Position numbers and translations under genes: made by a program. From positions 560,001-624,000 of the forward strand of contig NW_024738604.1 in the NCBI RefSeq assembly GCF_018991925.1: DNA of 64,000 nucleotides, written 5' to 3'. This document shows, one piece after another, positions 22,761 through 35,641 of this stretch. The notes below the pieces were generated by a model that searched no databases, was not told where the DNA came from, and worked only from the letters and a program-made list of their open reading frames with translations. The stretch's first letter is position 1. Every line of letters starts with the position of its first letter. This DNA comes from Homarus americanus. Its lineage: Eukaryota; Arthropoda; Malacostraca; Decapoda; Nephropidae.

Positions 22761-22763
<3 letters not shown>

Positions 22764-22914
22764 CCACCATCTTGGCTAGACCTCAGTAACTAAACCCCGT
22801 TAGACAGACTCCCCATAAGTGGGACGTACAAAAGGAGTTCTTCATCAGACCAGCGACAATATCAAAGGTTATACTGCTGGCACTGATCATATTATGTGGT
22901 ACCGCTCCCCACCC

Positions 22915-23211
22915 CTACCTGTCTCCCCATCTCCCCACCCTATCTGTCTCCCCACTCTACTTCCACCCCCTCCCCATCTCTCCTATCTGTCTCCCCACTC
23001 TACCTGTCTCCCCCCACCTACCTGTCTCCCAACCTACCTGTCTCCCCACCTTACCTGTCTCCCACCTCACTTGTCTCCCCACCTGACATCTGCCCCCACT
23101 CCCACCTGTCTCCCCACCCTACCTATCTCCCTACCCTATCTGTCTCCACTACTAGAATGAAGGTGCCGGGGGTGGAAGTGGCACTCTCTGTATTTGCGTA
23201 TCTAATGAGTT

Positions 23212-23255
<44 letters not shown>
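22915..23255. repeat. CTGTCTCCCCACCCTAC minisatellite and (AC)n
   Basis: About 13 copies of a 16-18-bp unit CTGTCTCCCCACCCTAC (22915-23150). AC array at 23216-23255. Confidence 0.9.
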
Positions 23256-23259
<4 letters not shown>

Positions 23260-23654
23260 TATACTATGTGTTATGTCTTCAAAGTCTTTAACTCAAACAA
23301 TTATTGACTTGAAATTGACTTCCTCTCCCATGGCGGGTGAGGGGGGTGGTGGGGAATGGGGGTGGAATTGGGGAGACGGAGGGGTGGTGAAGGGGCGTGG
23401 GAGGACACGATACACTTATTTTACTGACACTGAGATTATCAGTCACACAGGCGGGGACCTTAGAGCTGTTTGTACCAGTCTTCTTTATAGTTTGTTGTTG
23501 TTGTTGTGTTTTACGACCATAACTACAGTGATCATTACCGGTGTGTGTATAATGACCCCAAACAACCTTAAGAGTTACTGTGGTTTGGGTTTTTAGGAGG
23601 TGTCGAGGTCATTTATCCATCTTGTAGTAATGTTTATAAGTGAAGAATGACAAG
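23256..23654. other. single-copy stretch, no gene recognised
   Basis: Unique sequence with a GGGGTGG-rich patch (23335-23400) and a short GTT run (23490-23505). No convincing exon. Confidence 0.55.
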
Positions 23655-24512
23655 GGTTATATTATTTACAGCCGGTGTGTATACTGTTCACAGCCGGCGT
23701 GTATATTGTTTACAGCCGGCGTGTATACTGTTTACAGCCGGCGTGTATACTTTCACAGCCGGCGTGTATTGTTTACAGCCGGCGTGTATACTGTTACAGC
23801 CGGCGTGTATACTGTTACACCGGTGTGTATACTGTTTACAGCCGGCGTATACTGTTCACAGCCGGTGTATACTGTTCACAGCCGGTGTATACTGTTTACA
23901 GCCGGCGTGTATACTGTTCACAGCCGGTGTGTATACTCGTTTACAGCCGGCGTGTATTGTTCACAGCCGGCTATACGTTCACAGCCGGCGTGTATACAGC
24001 CGCGTATACTGTTCACAGCCGGCGTGTATACCGTTCACAGCCGCGGTAACTGTTTACAGCCGAGTATACTGTTCACAGCCGGCGTATACTGTTTACAGCC
24101 GGCGTGTATACTGTTCAGCCGGCGTATACTGTTCACAGCCGGCGTGTATATGTTTACAGCCGGCGTGTATACTGTTTACAGCCGGCGGTACGTTCACAGC
24201 CGGCGTGTATACTGTTAGCCGGCGTGTATACTGTTCACAGCCGGTGTGTACGTTCACAGCCGGCGCGTATACTGTTCAGCCGGTGTATACTGTTCACAGC
24301 CGGCGTGTATATTTCCAGCCGGCGTGTACGTTCAGCGGCGTGTATAATTCACAGCCGGCGTGTATACTGTTCAGCCGGCGTGTATACGTTCACAGCCGGG
24401 TATATGTTCACAGCCGGTGTGTATACTGTTCACAGCCGGCGTGTATACTGTTTACAGCCGGTGTGTATACTGTTTACAGCCGGTGTGTATACTGTTCACA
24501 GCCGGCGTGTAT
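23655..24512. repeat. 22-bp minisatellite GCCGGCGTGTATACTGTTCA, about 39 copies
   Basis: A 22-bp unit with core GCCGGCGTGTATACTGTTCA. Each copy contains the palindrome GCCGGC (or GCCGGT) and TGTATAC. Single-base deletions break the 22-bp phase at many places, which is why spurious frames on the plus strand switch between units. Confidence 0.95.
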
Positions 24513-24894
24513 GATCACCCAAATTGCACCTTGACTTGCTGTATTTTCGTGAGGTGAAAAGATCAAAGACTTCAAAATAATAATAATAATAAAAACACCC
24601 AAACTGCACTAGCCAGACAGCGAAAGTTGGCTGGCTGGTGTACCTCGCTGCTTGAGTGTGTGTGGGGGGGCTAAAGGGGATGAGAGGGGGACTTGTATAG
24701 TTATTGACGAGCCGTGAGACTTTGGTAAGGACCTGGGCGTCTTAGGGACCATAAACCCCCTTGATAAGAGATCGCCTTCCATAAAACTTCATCCTTTTTC
24801 TACGTATTTACAAGAGTGTTAAGACTAGTGTTTGAACGCCTTACACCTCACCCGGGGGATGACTAACACAACACATCACTTTAGTCTTTTACAG
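24513..24894. other. single-copy stretch leading to an acceptor
   Basis: Unique sequence without repeats apart from AAT at 24575-24592. Its right end carries a branch-point-like CTAAC (24863-24867) 28 nt before TAGTCTTTTACAG, a near-ideal 3' splice site. Confidence 0.5.
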
Positions 24895-25022
24895 CACCGA
24901 GCGTGAAGATATACAAGGTACCTGGTGATGTGAAGACGCGGCGGCCCTCTCACTTAAGCTACGACATAAAGCATATAGCGGCTCGAACTCCTTTTGAAAT
25001 TGCCACGAGATTTCGACCGTAA
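24895..25022 (+). CDS. candidate terminal coding exon, unidentified
   Basis: The segment follows a strong acceptor (CTAAC branch point, TTTAGTCTTTTACAG). Two frames close quickly. The third is open for 41 codons after two leading nucleotides and ends at TAA 25020-25022. It includes SVKIYKVPGDVKTRRPSHL and ends TPFEIATRFRP. If real, it is the last coding exon of a plus-strand gene entered in phase 1. An internal AAG/GTACCT could serve as a donor instead. No family recognised. Confidence 0.35.
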
Positions 25023-25049
25023 CAAGATGCGTTCGCTGATCCTCTGTTA

Positions 25050-25625
25050 TGGTGGGAAAATTGAGGCCGATGGTGTTTGAGGGTGAGAGGCACAGGTGGG
25101 GAGAGGGGGGAAGGTGGAAAGGTGCTGGGGGGAGGGGAGGGGAAGGGGAAAGGTGTTGTGAGGGGGGGGGAAGGTGGGAGGAGAGGGTAAGGGGGAGGGA
25201 GGTGTTGTGTGGGGGAGGGCGTTGTGTATGGGGGAAGGGTACAGGGAGGGAGTGGATAGGGGGTGTTGTGGGTGGGGGAGGGTGTTGTGTGGAGGAGGGA
25301 TGGGGGAAGGGGGTGGGGAGGGTGGGCAGTGGAGGAGGATGGAGGGTACAGTGTGGGGAGGGTACAGGGAGGAGGATGGGGGGGTGCTGTGGGTGGGGGA
25401 GGGTGTTGGTGGAGGAGGGATGGGGGTAAGGGTGGGGAGTGTGTTGGTGTGGGGTGTTGTGTGGGGGAGGGTGTTGGTGTCGGGGTGCTGGTGAGGGATG
25501 TGGAGGGTGTTGGTGTGGGGGAGGGTGTTGAGGGAGGAGGGATGGGGGTGTTGTGGTGGGAGGGTGTTGGTGGGGGTGTTGTGGGTGGGGGAGAGTGTTG
25601 GTGTGGAGGGAGAGGGGTGATGCTG
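25050..25625. repeat. G-rich minisatellite, GGTGTTGTGGGTGGGGGAGG
   Basis: Nearly 600 bp of GGTGTTGTGGGTGGGGGAGG-type modules with irregular period. The plus strand has many runs of three or more G at short spacing and should form G-quadruplexes readily. Long glycine/valine frames are artefacts. Confidence 0.9.
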
Positions 25626-25698
25626 GTGCTGTTGTCCCTGTCTTAACGCAGAGGAGGGGAAGGAAGTGATGTCATCAACGCATGGCTGACATTTTCAG

Positions 25699-25766
25699 AG
25701 AGGAAGGAGGACATCAACAGAAAAGGACCTCATCAATGCATGGAAGGGTGACATCGTAAAATGCAG
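25699..25766 (+). CDS. candidate 68-nt internal exon, unidentified
   Basis: The acceptor is GCTGACATTTTCAG, including a branch-point-like CTGAC, and the donor is TGCAG/GTGACG. Only the phase-0 frame is open, with 22 codons that include TEKDLINAWKGDIVKC and two trailing nucleotides. The segment shares ATCAAYGCATGG with sequence 60 bp upstream, so it lies in a small old duplication, and chance openness cannot be excluded. No homolog recognised. Confidence 0.3.
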
Positions 25767-25796
25767 GTGACGTCTGAGAGTCGCACCGAACGACAT

Positions 25797-26330
25797 CCCT
25801 GGCCACCTCCCCTAAGGCCATCTCCGTCCCTCCCGGCCACCTCCCCCAAGGCCATCTCCGTCCCTCCTGGCCGCCTATACCCGTTTCCTTGGCCAGTTCC
25901 CCCTACTGCTTTTACAACGTGGCTGGAGGACACCCGCCGGGCCGCCTTCAGGGAATGCCAACTATCTCACAATTCCTGCGTCTCTCAGTCAGAATTTCTC
26001 AAATTTTCTCCTCCTGGGAACGTGACTCTGCTAGGGGAAGGGGGAGGGTCCGTGCTTGTGGTTTAGGGGCAAAGAGAAGGGGGAGGTGCTTGTGGTCTTG
26101 GGGATAGGGGGTAGGGGGAGGGTCCGTGCTTGTGGTTTAGGGGCAAAGAGAAGGGGGAGGTGCTTGTGGTCTTGGGGGTAGGACGAGGATCCTTGCTTGT
26201 GGTTTCTTGTGACTTAAGGGGTAGGGGAAGGGGGAAGGTTGGTGCTTGTGGTGTAAGGGTTAAAGGGAGGGTAGAGGGGTGAGTTAAGGGGTGAGGGAGA
26301 GTGATAAAGGGGGTGTAAGACTTAAGGGTA
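25797..26330. repeat. 33-bp and ~74-bp tandem repeats, GGGG-rich
   Basis: GGCCACCTCCCCTAAGGCCA units (33 bp, 25800-25875), a unique segment to about 26030, then three partial copies of a ~74-bp unit containing TCCGTGCTTGTGGTTTAGGG (26040-26250). Confidence 0.8.
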
Positions 26331-26429
26331 AGAGACAGACAAAGGTGCAGCTTCTCCTACGTCATAATCCCGTGACTAATGAAGTCACATGAGGATAATT
26401 AAATGCTTTTGAGAACATGACTCGCTGTC

Positions 26430-26478
<49 letters not shown>

Positions 26479-26501
26479 ACGAAAAAATTAGCTTTAGTTA
26501 A

Positions 26502-26545
<44 letters not shown>

Positions 26546-27129
26546 TTCTCTCTTTCTCTCCCTCTCTCTCTCTCTCGTGAAACACTTGGCATTAGTTAAC
26601 ATTCATGTATGCCGCCCACATCTCACGACTAATTTTCTTACCGCTACACTTTGAGGAGTTGGCGGTATACGACCATAATGAAGACAAGGGGAGAGAGAAA
26701 GTGAAAGTGAGAGAAAGATGGGGACTGAGAGAGAGAAAGGAGGGAGGAGGGAGGGAGAAAAGGAGGAGGAGGAGGGAGGGAGGAGGAGAAAATGTGGGGA
26801 TAGATAGATAGATAGATAAAGAGAATATGAGTAGAAACGAGGGTAGAGGAGGTGAGAAGGAAGATTAAGACGAAGAGAGAGAGTGAGAGAGGAGAAAGGG
26901 AAGGAAGAGGATGACGAAGGAAAAGGAAAAGATATCAGAGAAACATGAAATGGAGAGGGGGAAATAAGAGGAGCGCGGGAGTAGTGGGGAAGGGAGGGGT
27001 GGGAGAGAGAGAGAGAAAGGGAGGAGTGGGGAGGGAGAGGGAAGGGAGGGAAGGAGAGAGACGTGTGACACATATAATATTAGCTCACTTCTAAGAACTT
27101 TCTCTATCCTAAATTACTCAGACAATATT
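26331..27129. repeat. (AC)n, (CT)n and purine-rich tract
   Basis: AC array 26433-26475, CT/TTTCTC array 26505-26577, GGAGG-rich purine tract 26685-27060 with a GATA run near 26805. Bases 27065-27129 are AT-rich. No gene seen. Confidence 0.88.
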
Positions 27130-27330
27130 ACCTTGACATAAAGTGAATAAGTACGTACATTTCCTTGACGCAAAGTGAATAAGTACGTACATTACCTTGA
27201 CGCAAAAGTGAATAAGTACGTACATCACCTAGACGCAAAGTGAATAAGTACGTACATTACCTTGACGCAAAGTGAATAAGTACGTACATCACCTAGACGC
27301 AAAGTGAATAAGTACGTACATTACCTTGAC
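27130..27330. repeat. 32-bp minisatellite, 6 copies
   Basis: Core CAAAGTGAATAAGTACGTAC preceded by TTACCTTGACG. Each copy includes the 8-bp palindrome GTACGTAC. Copies alternate ATTACCTTGACG and ATCACCTAGACG, which implies duplication of a dimer. Confidence 0.95.
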
Positions 27331-27534
27331 ACTATAGGAAGAGTCAATTAACCTGATATTCCCACACGTGACTCAATATCACAACCACACATCATTACCA
27401 CCACACAACCTTATACCTACACAACACCGCAACTCTACAACCACAATCCTACAACCACACAATCCTACAACCACACAACACCACAAAACAACAGCGCATT
27501 GACTAAGCTCCTCCCATTTTACAATCCATGGAAG

Positions 27535-27575
27535 TTGATTGGTTGCTAAGATACTATTACTTAGCAACCAATCAA
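27535..27575. promoter_or_regulatory. perfect 16-bp hairpin containing CCAAT boxes
   Basis: Arms TTGATTGGTTGCTAAG (27535-27550) and CTTAGCAACCAATCAA (27560-27575) are exact reverse complements with a 9-nt loop. Each arm carries a CCAAT box in opposite orientation. It may be a regulatory dyad, the remnant of a small inverted-repeat element, or chance. The surrounding sequence is single-copy. Confidence 0.6.
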
Positions 27576-27753
27576 ACTCAAAAATTGAAATAGCACCTGA
27601 CGTCGAGAGAGAATTACAATTCTCCTCAGGCTCTGGTCTCGTAGTCTCGTCAAGGTGGGATGGTGTCTCGTTGTTTACATTTTACAGATGGATGATAAAA
27701 CTGGCTCCCGGAACACCTCAAGAGACGACTTATTGATGTATGAGTATTTAGGT

Positions 27754-27791
<38 letters not shown>

Positions 27792-28119
27792 CTGCTCCTC
27801 GGGGTTGACTTCTCTATAACAATACAAAGAGTCATTTCAATCAATTATATTTCATTCAATTTAACCAAAACAAAGTGGGGGAAAAATCACTTAAAAATCA
27901 CAAAAATAAATCACTTAAAAAAATAAATCACAAAAAAAATTGAACAAAAAAATTCCGAAAAACATAAACCACTAAAAAACTAAATCACTTAAATCAATCA
28001 CGTTTCCCCAGGCACTACGCAGTGTTACAGCCTCTCGTCCGTCTCGCTGTCAGACCCTCGGGCACGCCAAGGCTTCCGTTTAGCGAGGAATCACCCGCTG
28101 ATCGAACAGGGGACGCCTG
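27576..28119. other. single-copy and A-rich stretch, no gene recognised
   Basis: Unique DNA to 27755, a CT run (27758-27789), A-rich sequence with repeated AAATCACTTAAA motifs (27880-28000), then a GC-richer segment to 28119. A TTTACATTTTACAG/ATGG acceptor-like site at about 27687 opens a short frame without a donor. Confidence 0.5.
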
Positions 28120-28120
28120 T

Positions 28121-28172
<52 letters not shown>

Positions 28173-28396
28173 AACCGTATTACATGAAGGGATCTTGAAA
28201 GAATAGATATATAACAATAACAACAGTAAAAACAATAATAACAACAACAAAAACAACAACAACAATAATAACAACAATAACAACAACAATATTAATAGTA
28301 GTACTAATAATAATAAAAATAATAATAATAATAATGTTTAATTTTTTATCAATAGACACAGATAGATAGATGGAAGGGTATATAGAGACACACACA

Positions 28397-28440
<44 letters not shown>

Positions 28441-28840
28441 CAGACATATATACAGAAAATAAATAAATATACATACAAACAGACAGATTTATAGAAAGAT
28501 AAGCTATAGTGAGCTAAAAGATACATACATACATACATACATACATACATACATACATACACTCCATACATACATACATCCATCCCATCCATCCATACAT
28601 ACATACATCCATCCATACATACATACATACATACATACATACATACATCCATACATACATACATACATACATACATACATACATCATACATACATACATA
28701 CATACATCCATACATACATACATCCATCCATCCATCCATCCATACATACATACATACATACATACATACATACATCCATACATACATACATACATACATA
28801 TCGTAGGTATGGCTGACAGTGTAGACAATAGGGAGTTAGA
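28120..28840. repeat. (TG)n, AAC/AAT, (AC)n and (CATA/CATC)n arrays
   Basis: TG 28120-28171, AAC/AAT-rich 28210-28335, AC 28388-28437, then a 280-bp array of ACAT with CATC insertions (28523-28800). The CATC variants occur in clusters, so variant units spread locally. Confidence 0.94.
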
Positions 28841-29704
28841 GAAAAAATATCTTTGAAGACAGTGAAAAATACTTCCCATTCTCTCTGTCTTTGTCTGTCC
28901 TTTATCTTTTCTTTCTCTCTTTTCTGTCTGTCTGTCTGTCTCTCTCTCTTTCTCTCTCTCTCGTTGGTAAGGGAGAGCTATAGAGAACAAAGACAGTGAT
29001 AAAAATAAAGAAAAAAGGAAATTCGCAAAAAGCTATACAGGTTGTCTCTCTCTCTCCTCTCTCTTTCTTTCACATTTTCTATTTCTTTCCCCCCCCTCTC
29101 TCTCTCTCTCTCTCTCGTCCCGTCCCCCCCTCCCCTCTCTCATTCTCTCTCGTGTATTTTACTTCTCATCTCTTCTTCCTTTAATTAATACCAATTCATA
29201 CTCTTCCTCCTCCTCTTTATTCTCCTTATACACTTCCCTCCTCCTTCTTCCTCCTCCTTCTTCCTCCTCATCTGTCCATAATTATCGCATTTCCTCTTCT
29301 CTCCTTCTCCATCATAATATCGCATTATATTACAACAATATATCGCAGACTCGAACATATTTTCCCACTAAATATATCCCCCATTCAAGCATATTCCTGT
29401 AAGTATATCACATATTTATCTGTACTATATCGCATACTTAATATATCACACAGATAACAACATATTCCAAAGTAATATATCACCGTCATATTCTTTTTTA
29501 TAAGTATGTCACATATTTGTCTTCCATATATCAGAGGCTGACGCATATTTCCCCCACCACTAGGAGGTTTGTGTCGTTTAGGGAAAAAAAGGGGATATAT
29601 ATCTTTTTCCTCCCCCTCGTTGTGTCACTCAAGGAGGGGGAGGAGAGGAAGGGGGAGAGAGATGGAGGTGACGTATATGGCTCATTGTATGCTGTCGTAA
29701 GTTA

Positions 29705-29705
<1 letters not shown>
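28841..29705. other. CT-rich stretch and degenerate ATATATCGCA repeat
   Basis: CT/TCTG-rich sequence (28880-28965 and 29045-29155), CCTCCTTCTT-rich DNA (29200-29280), then a degenerate AT-rich repeat (29320-29545) whose units contain ATATATCGCA or ATATATCACA. No gene seen. Confidence 0.65.
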
Positions 29706-30260
<555 letters not shown>

Positions 30261-30477
30261 TGGATAAGAGTAATATCGTTGAAATAATGAGTAATATCAG
30301 AATCAATGAATGTTGGCGAAGGTAATATTGGAGAGGCTGGTGAGGGGGTGGAGGGTCCGGTGAGAGAAGGGGTCTCGGGTCTCTTGAGGTCTCTGGTCCA
30401 GTATTGGCTCCCGATGACCGCCAGATGGACCCACTTCTTAATTTTGGCGCGGGGCCCACTGTAAAAAATCTCGCTGA
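30261..30477. other. single-copy stretch
   Basis: About 200 bp of non-repetitive DNA; its right end blends into the next minisatellite. Nothing identified. Confidence 0.5.
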
Positions 30478-30965
30478 GGCTGCCAGTGAATCAAGCTCGC
30501 TGAGTGGCCGTCAGTAAATCAAGCTCGCTGAGTGCCACCAGTGAATCAAGCTCGATGAGTGGCCGCCAGTAATAATGCTCGATGAGTGGAAATGAATACA
30601 GCTCGATGAGGCCAGTGAATCAAGCTCGATGAGTGGCCACCAGTGAATCAAGCTCGCTGAGTGACTGTCAAAGAACAGCTCGATGAGTGGCCGCCAGTAA
30701 ATAATGCTCGATGAGTGGAAGTGAATACAGCTCGATGAGTGGCCACCAGTGAATCAAGCTCGCTGAGTGACTGTCAAAGAATCAAGCTCGATGAGTGGCC
30801 GCCAGTGAATCAAGCTTGATGAGTGGCCGCCAATGAATCAAGCTTGCTGAGTGGCCGCCAGTGAATCAAGCTCACTGAGTGGCCACCAGTGAATAACGCT
30901 CACTGAGTGGCCACCAGAGAATCAAGCTCGCTGAGTGGCCATCAGTAAATCAAGCTCGATGAGTG
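30478..30965. repeat. 30-bp minisatellite, core GAATCAAGCTCGCTGAGTGG
   Basis: About 16 copies with core GAATCAAGCTCGCTGAGTGG then CCACCAGT. GCTCG/GCTTG and CTGAG/ATGAG variants alternate, and some units are deleted. The array ends at CCAAGGTAAGGTAAGTG, a double donor-like sequence. Confidence 0.93.
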
Positions 30966-31136
30966 GCCAAGGTAAGGTAAGTGTTCTCCTTTGTACGTGA
31001 GAGGCCAGTAAGTTCTGTTTTGTGATTGGACAAAACTTTTCTTGATTAGTCTGAGTTAACTATCTAGTCATGGGGAGGTCAAGGGTTAAAGATGACCTAA
31101 CTTTAGCCCAACGTCACCACCTGGTCTTATTACCAA
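30966..31136. other. single-copy stretch
   Basis: Unique sequence beginning with the donor-like GGTAAGGTAAGT. It contains an imperfect dyad GGGTTAAAG/CTTTAGCCC near 31083-31110. No gene recognised. Confidence 0.5.
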
Positions 31137-31273
31137 TGGGTGATGATGATGATGATAATGATGATGATGTTTGATGATGATTGATGATTATAATGATGAT
31201 GATGATTGATGATGATGATGATTGATGATGATGATGATGATGATTGATGATGATTGATGATGATGATGATGAT

Positions 31274-31311
<38 letters not shown>

Positions 31312-31329
31312 GATGATGATGATGATGAT

Positions 31330-31364
<35 letters not shown>

Positions 31365-31440
31365 GACGATAATGATGATATTGATGATAATGATGATTGA
31401 TAATAATAATAATGATGATTGATTATTATTATCATCATCA
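31137..31440. repeat. (GAT)n with GATT interruptions
   Basis: GATGAT triplets interrupted by TTGATGATTGATGAT at irregular intervals. The right end switches to ATTATCATCATC, the opposite-strand orientation of the same motif. Confidence 0.94.
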
Positions 31441-33000
<1,560 letters not shown>

Positions 33001-33640
33001 TTCTCTCGTTTATTTAATTGTTCTTCTTCTTCTTCTTCTGATCGTCTCGTATCTTTTAATTTCTCTTTATTCTTCCTGCTCCTCCTCCTCATCGTTCGTC
33101 AAGGCTTGGAGGCATTAATCATCTTCCTCCTCCTCCTGCTTCCTCCTTTCTCTCCTCCTCTTCCTGTCTCTCCTCCTCATTAGCATTATCTTCCTCCTCT
33201 TCTTCCTCCTCTTATTGTCCCCCCTCTTCCTCCCCAAGGTTCCTCAAGGCTTGGAGACATCAATCATTTTCCTCCTCCTCCTTCCTCCTTCACCTCTTCC
33301 TCCTCCTCCTCCTTCCCAAGGGTCTGGGGACGCCGTTCACCACAGACTTCAGGCTGTGGTCCCGGTTCTGGTAATTCCATATGCAGCATAATAATTACCT
33401 GGGGGGCGGACCTACCACCCCCCCTGTCACACACCGGGGTCATTAGGTACACTTCTTATTCTTCTTCTTTCCCTCTCCAAGACTCACATTTCTTTCTCTC
33501 CTCTATCTCCCTCTCTTTCCCTCTTCCTTTCCCTCTCCAGCTCCTCTCTCCCCAGTTTATCCGTCTCTCCTCACTTCTCCCTCTCCTATCTTACTTCACC
33601 TCCCTCCCCCTTTCTCTCCTCTGTTTCTTTACATTAGGTT
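33001..33640. repeat. TTC/CTC-rich repeat with TCAAGGCTTGGAG duplications
   Basis: Pyrimidine-rich DNA carries the landmark TCAAGGCTTGGAGRCAT at 33099 and 33244, giving a ~145-bp duplicated unit. A third diverged copy begins near 33315. CTC-rich sequence continues to 33620. Confidence 0.7.
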
Positions 33641-33745
33641 AGGTCAAGTCGTATGTTAGGTCAAGTTAGGTCAAGTAAAGTCAGCTTAGGTTAGTTTAAG
33701 CTAGGTCATATTAAGTCAGGTTAGGTCAGGTCAGGTCAGGCCATA
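33641..33745. repeat. degenerate GGTTAGGTCA telomere-like tract
   Basis: Repeats of TTAGGTCA, AAGTTAGGTCA and AGGTCAGGTC. It resembles decayed TTAGG-type sequence mixed with AGGTCA hexamers. Several AGGTCA half-sites occur, without regular spacing. Confidence 0.7.
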
Positions 33746-33843
33746 GACGATGCAGGAAACACTACAGGCTGGACCACACCATCAACGCTTAATAGCAGGT
33801 GAAGGTCGTCAAACATTAATAAGTCAGACGCAGCCCAGCCAAG

Positions 33844-33873
33844 AGGTCAAGAGGTCACGGGGTCAAAAGGTCA
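33844..33873 (+). promoter_or_regulatory. four AGGTCA half-sites with exact 2-bp spacing (DR2)
   Basis: AGGTCA, AGGTCA, GGGTCA and AGGTCA start at 33844, 33852, 33860 and 33868, a perfect 8-bp period with different spacers (AG, CG, AA). RGGTCA direct repeats are the known binding sites of nuclear receptor dimers; DR2 suits RAR/RXR-type and some EcR/RXR dimers. Function here is inference. Confidence 0.5.
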
Positions 33874-33929
33874 GGTTGCAAATATTATAGAGCAGGAATG
33901 GTGTTAGAGTAAAATAGATCATCATCATC

Positions 33930-34465
<536 letters not shown>

Positions 34466-34468
<3 letters not shown>

Positions 34469-35430
34469 CCTAAACCAATTACAAATACACTAAAATATTC
34501 AGGAAAAAATTAATTACCCTTAATTAAATTCTCAGTACATGACGAAATTACGCAGTTCCCGGGTCTTCACCTGTGTAATTAACAGCACTTCCTGTGTAAT
34601 TATCATCACCTGTGTAATTACTCCAGCCATCACATGTGTAATACCTCAGCCATCACCTGTATTAACTCAGCCATCCTGTGTAATTACATCAGCCATCCCT
34701 GTGTAATATAGCCATACCTGTTAAGATAACCCAGCCATCACCTGTGTAATTACATCAGCCATCACTATCTTAATTACCTCAGCCATCCTGTGTAAATCTC
34801 AGCCCATGTGTAATTACATCAGCCATCCTGTATTACCTCAGCCATCACCTGTGTAAGTAACTCAGCCATCACCTGTATAATTACATCAGTATACCTATAT
34901 GTACATCACATAATTACATCAGCCATCACCTATGTAATTACTCAGCCATCCCTGTAAGCAACTAACCTAAACATACATATATGTAATTACCTCGCATCAC
35001 CTGTGTAATCACCTCAGCCACCTTGAGTAATTCATCACCATCACCTGTGTAATTACATCAGCCATCACTGTGTAAGTAATATCAGCCATCACCTGTGTAA
35101 TTACCTATGCATCACCTATGTAATTACCTCAGCCATCACCTGTGTAATAAGCATCTACATCCATCACCTATGTAATTACCTCAGCCATCACCTGTAGTAA
35201 CTCAACATCACCTTAAATACATCAATGTTAATTACATCAGCCATCACCTGTGTAATTACATCAGCCATCACATGTGTAATTACCTCAGCCATCACCTGCG
35301 TAATTAACTCAGCCATCACCTGTGTAATTACATCAGCCATCACCTGTGTAATTAACTCAGCCATCACCTGTGTAATTACACCAGCCATCACCTGTGTGAT
35401 TACTTCAGCCATTACCTGTGTCAACCTCAG
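34466..35430. repeat. 24-bp minisatellite, core CCTGTGTAATTACATCAGCC
   Basis: About 35 copies of a 24-bp unit (core CCTGTGTAATTACATCAGCC, then ATCA). The left two thirds are riddled with deletions, while the right end (35225-35430) is homogeneous and in phase. Active homogenisation therefore seems to be at the right edge. Confidence 0.95.
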
Positions 35431-35583
35431 CAAGTCATCATCACAATTACGCACCTACGCATCATCCCCCCCACCCCCACACCTTACCCCACCTCACCTC
35501 ATCCACCCACCCCCTCACCCCCCACCCCCCACCTCACCCACCTACGCAAAAACCAACACTTATCTCATAACTTCCCCAAACAG
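35431..35583. other. C-rich stretch before an acceptor
   Basis: CCACCC-rich sequence followed by AACTTCCCCAAACAG, a moderate 3' splice site for the next candidate exon. Confidence 0.5.
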
Positions 35584-35641
35584 ATCAAGTTTGAACAGGG
35601 GGAATAACTCTCATCAAACGCCAGCTACGGAGAGACGACAG
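35584..35641 (+). CDS. candidate 58-nt internal exon, unidentified
   Basis: The acceptor is CTTCCCCAAACAG and the donor GACAG/GTAAGT is a perfect consensus. After one leading nucleotide, 19 codons are open, SSLNRGNNSHQTPATERRQ, giving entry phase 2 and exit phase 0. One alternative frame stops early. The polar peptide matches no family I know. A second GTAAGT follows CCTCAG at 35776. Confidence 0.35.

Noticed and set aside
23640..24534. A 295-codon frame across the 22-bp array
   Set aside because: The 22-bp unit is stop-free in several frames and single-base deletions shift between them; no flanking coding sequence supports translation.
25049..25646. Glycine/valine-rich frames over 120 codons
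   Set aside because: By-products of a G-rich minisatellite lacking T-starting stop codons.
28523..28800. CATA/CATC array resembling a CRISPR because of regular CATCCATC variants
   Set aside because: There are no unique spacers and the genome is eukaryotic; it is a tetranucleotide microsatellite.
33320..33371. Possible exon with TPFTTDFRLWSRFW after a CTCCTCC tract
   Set aside because: The stretch looks like a diverged third copy of a ~145-bp pyrimidine-rich tandem repeat marked by TCAAGGCTTGGAG, so the acceptor-like tract is repeat-derived.
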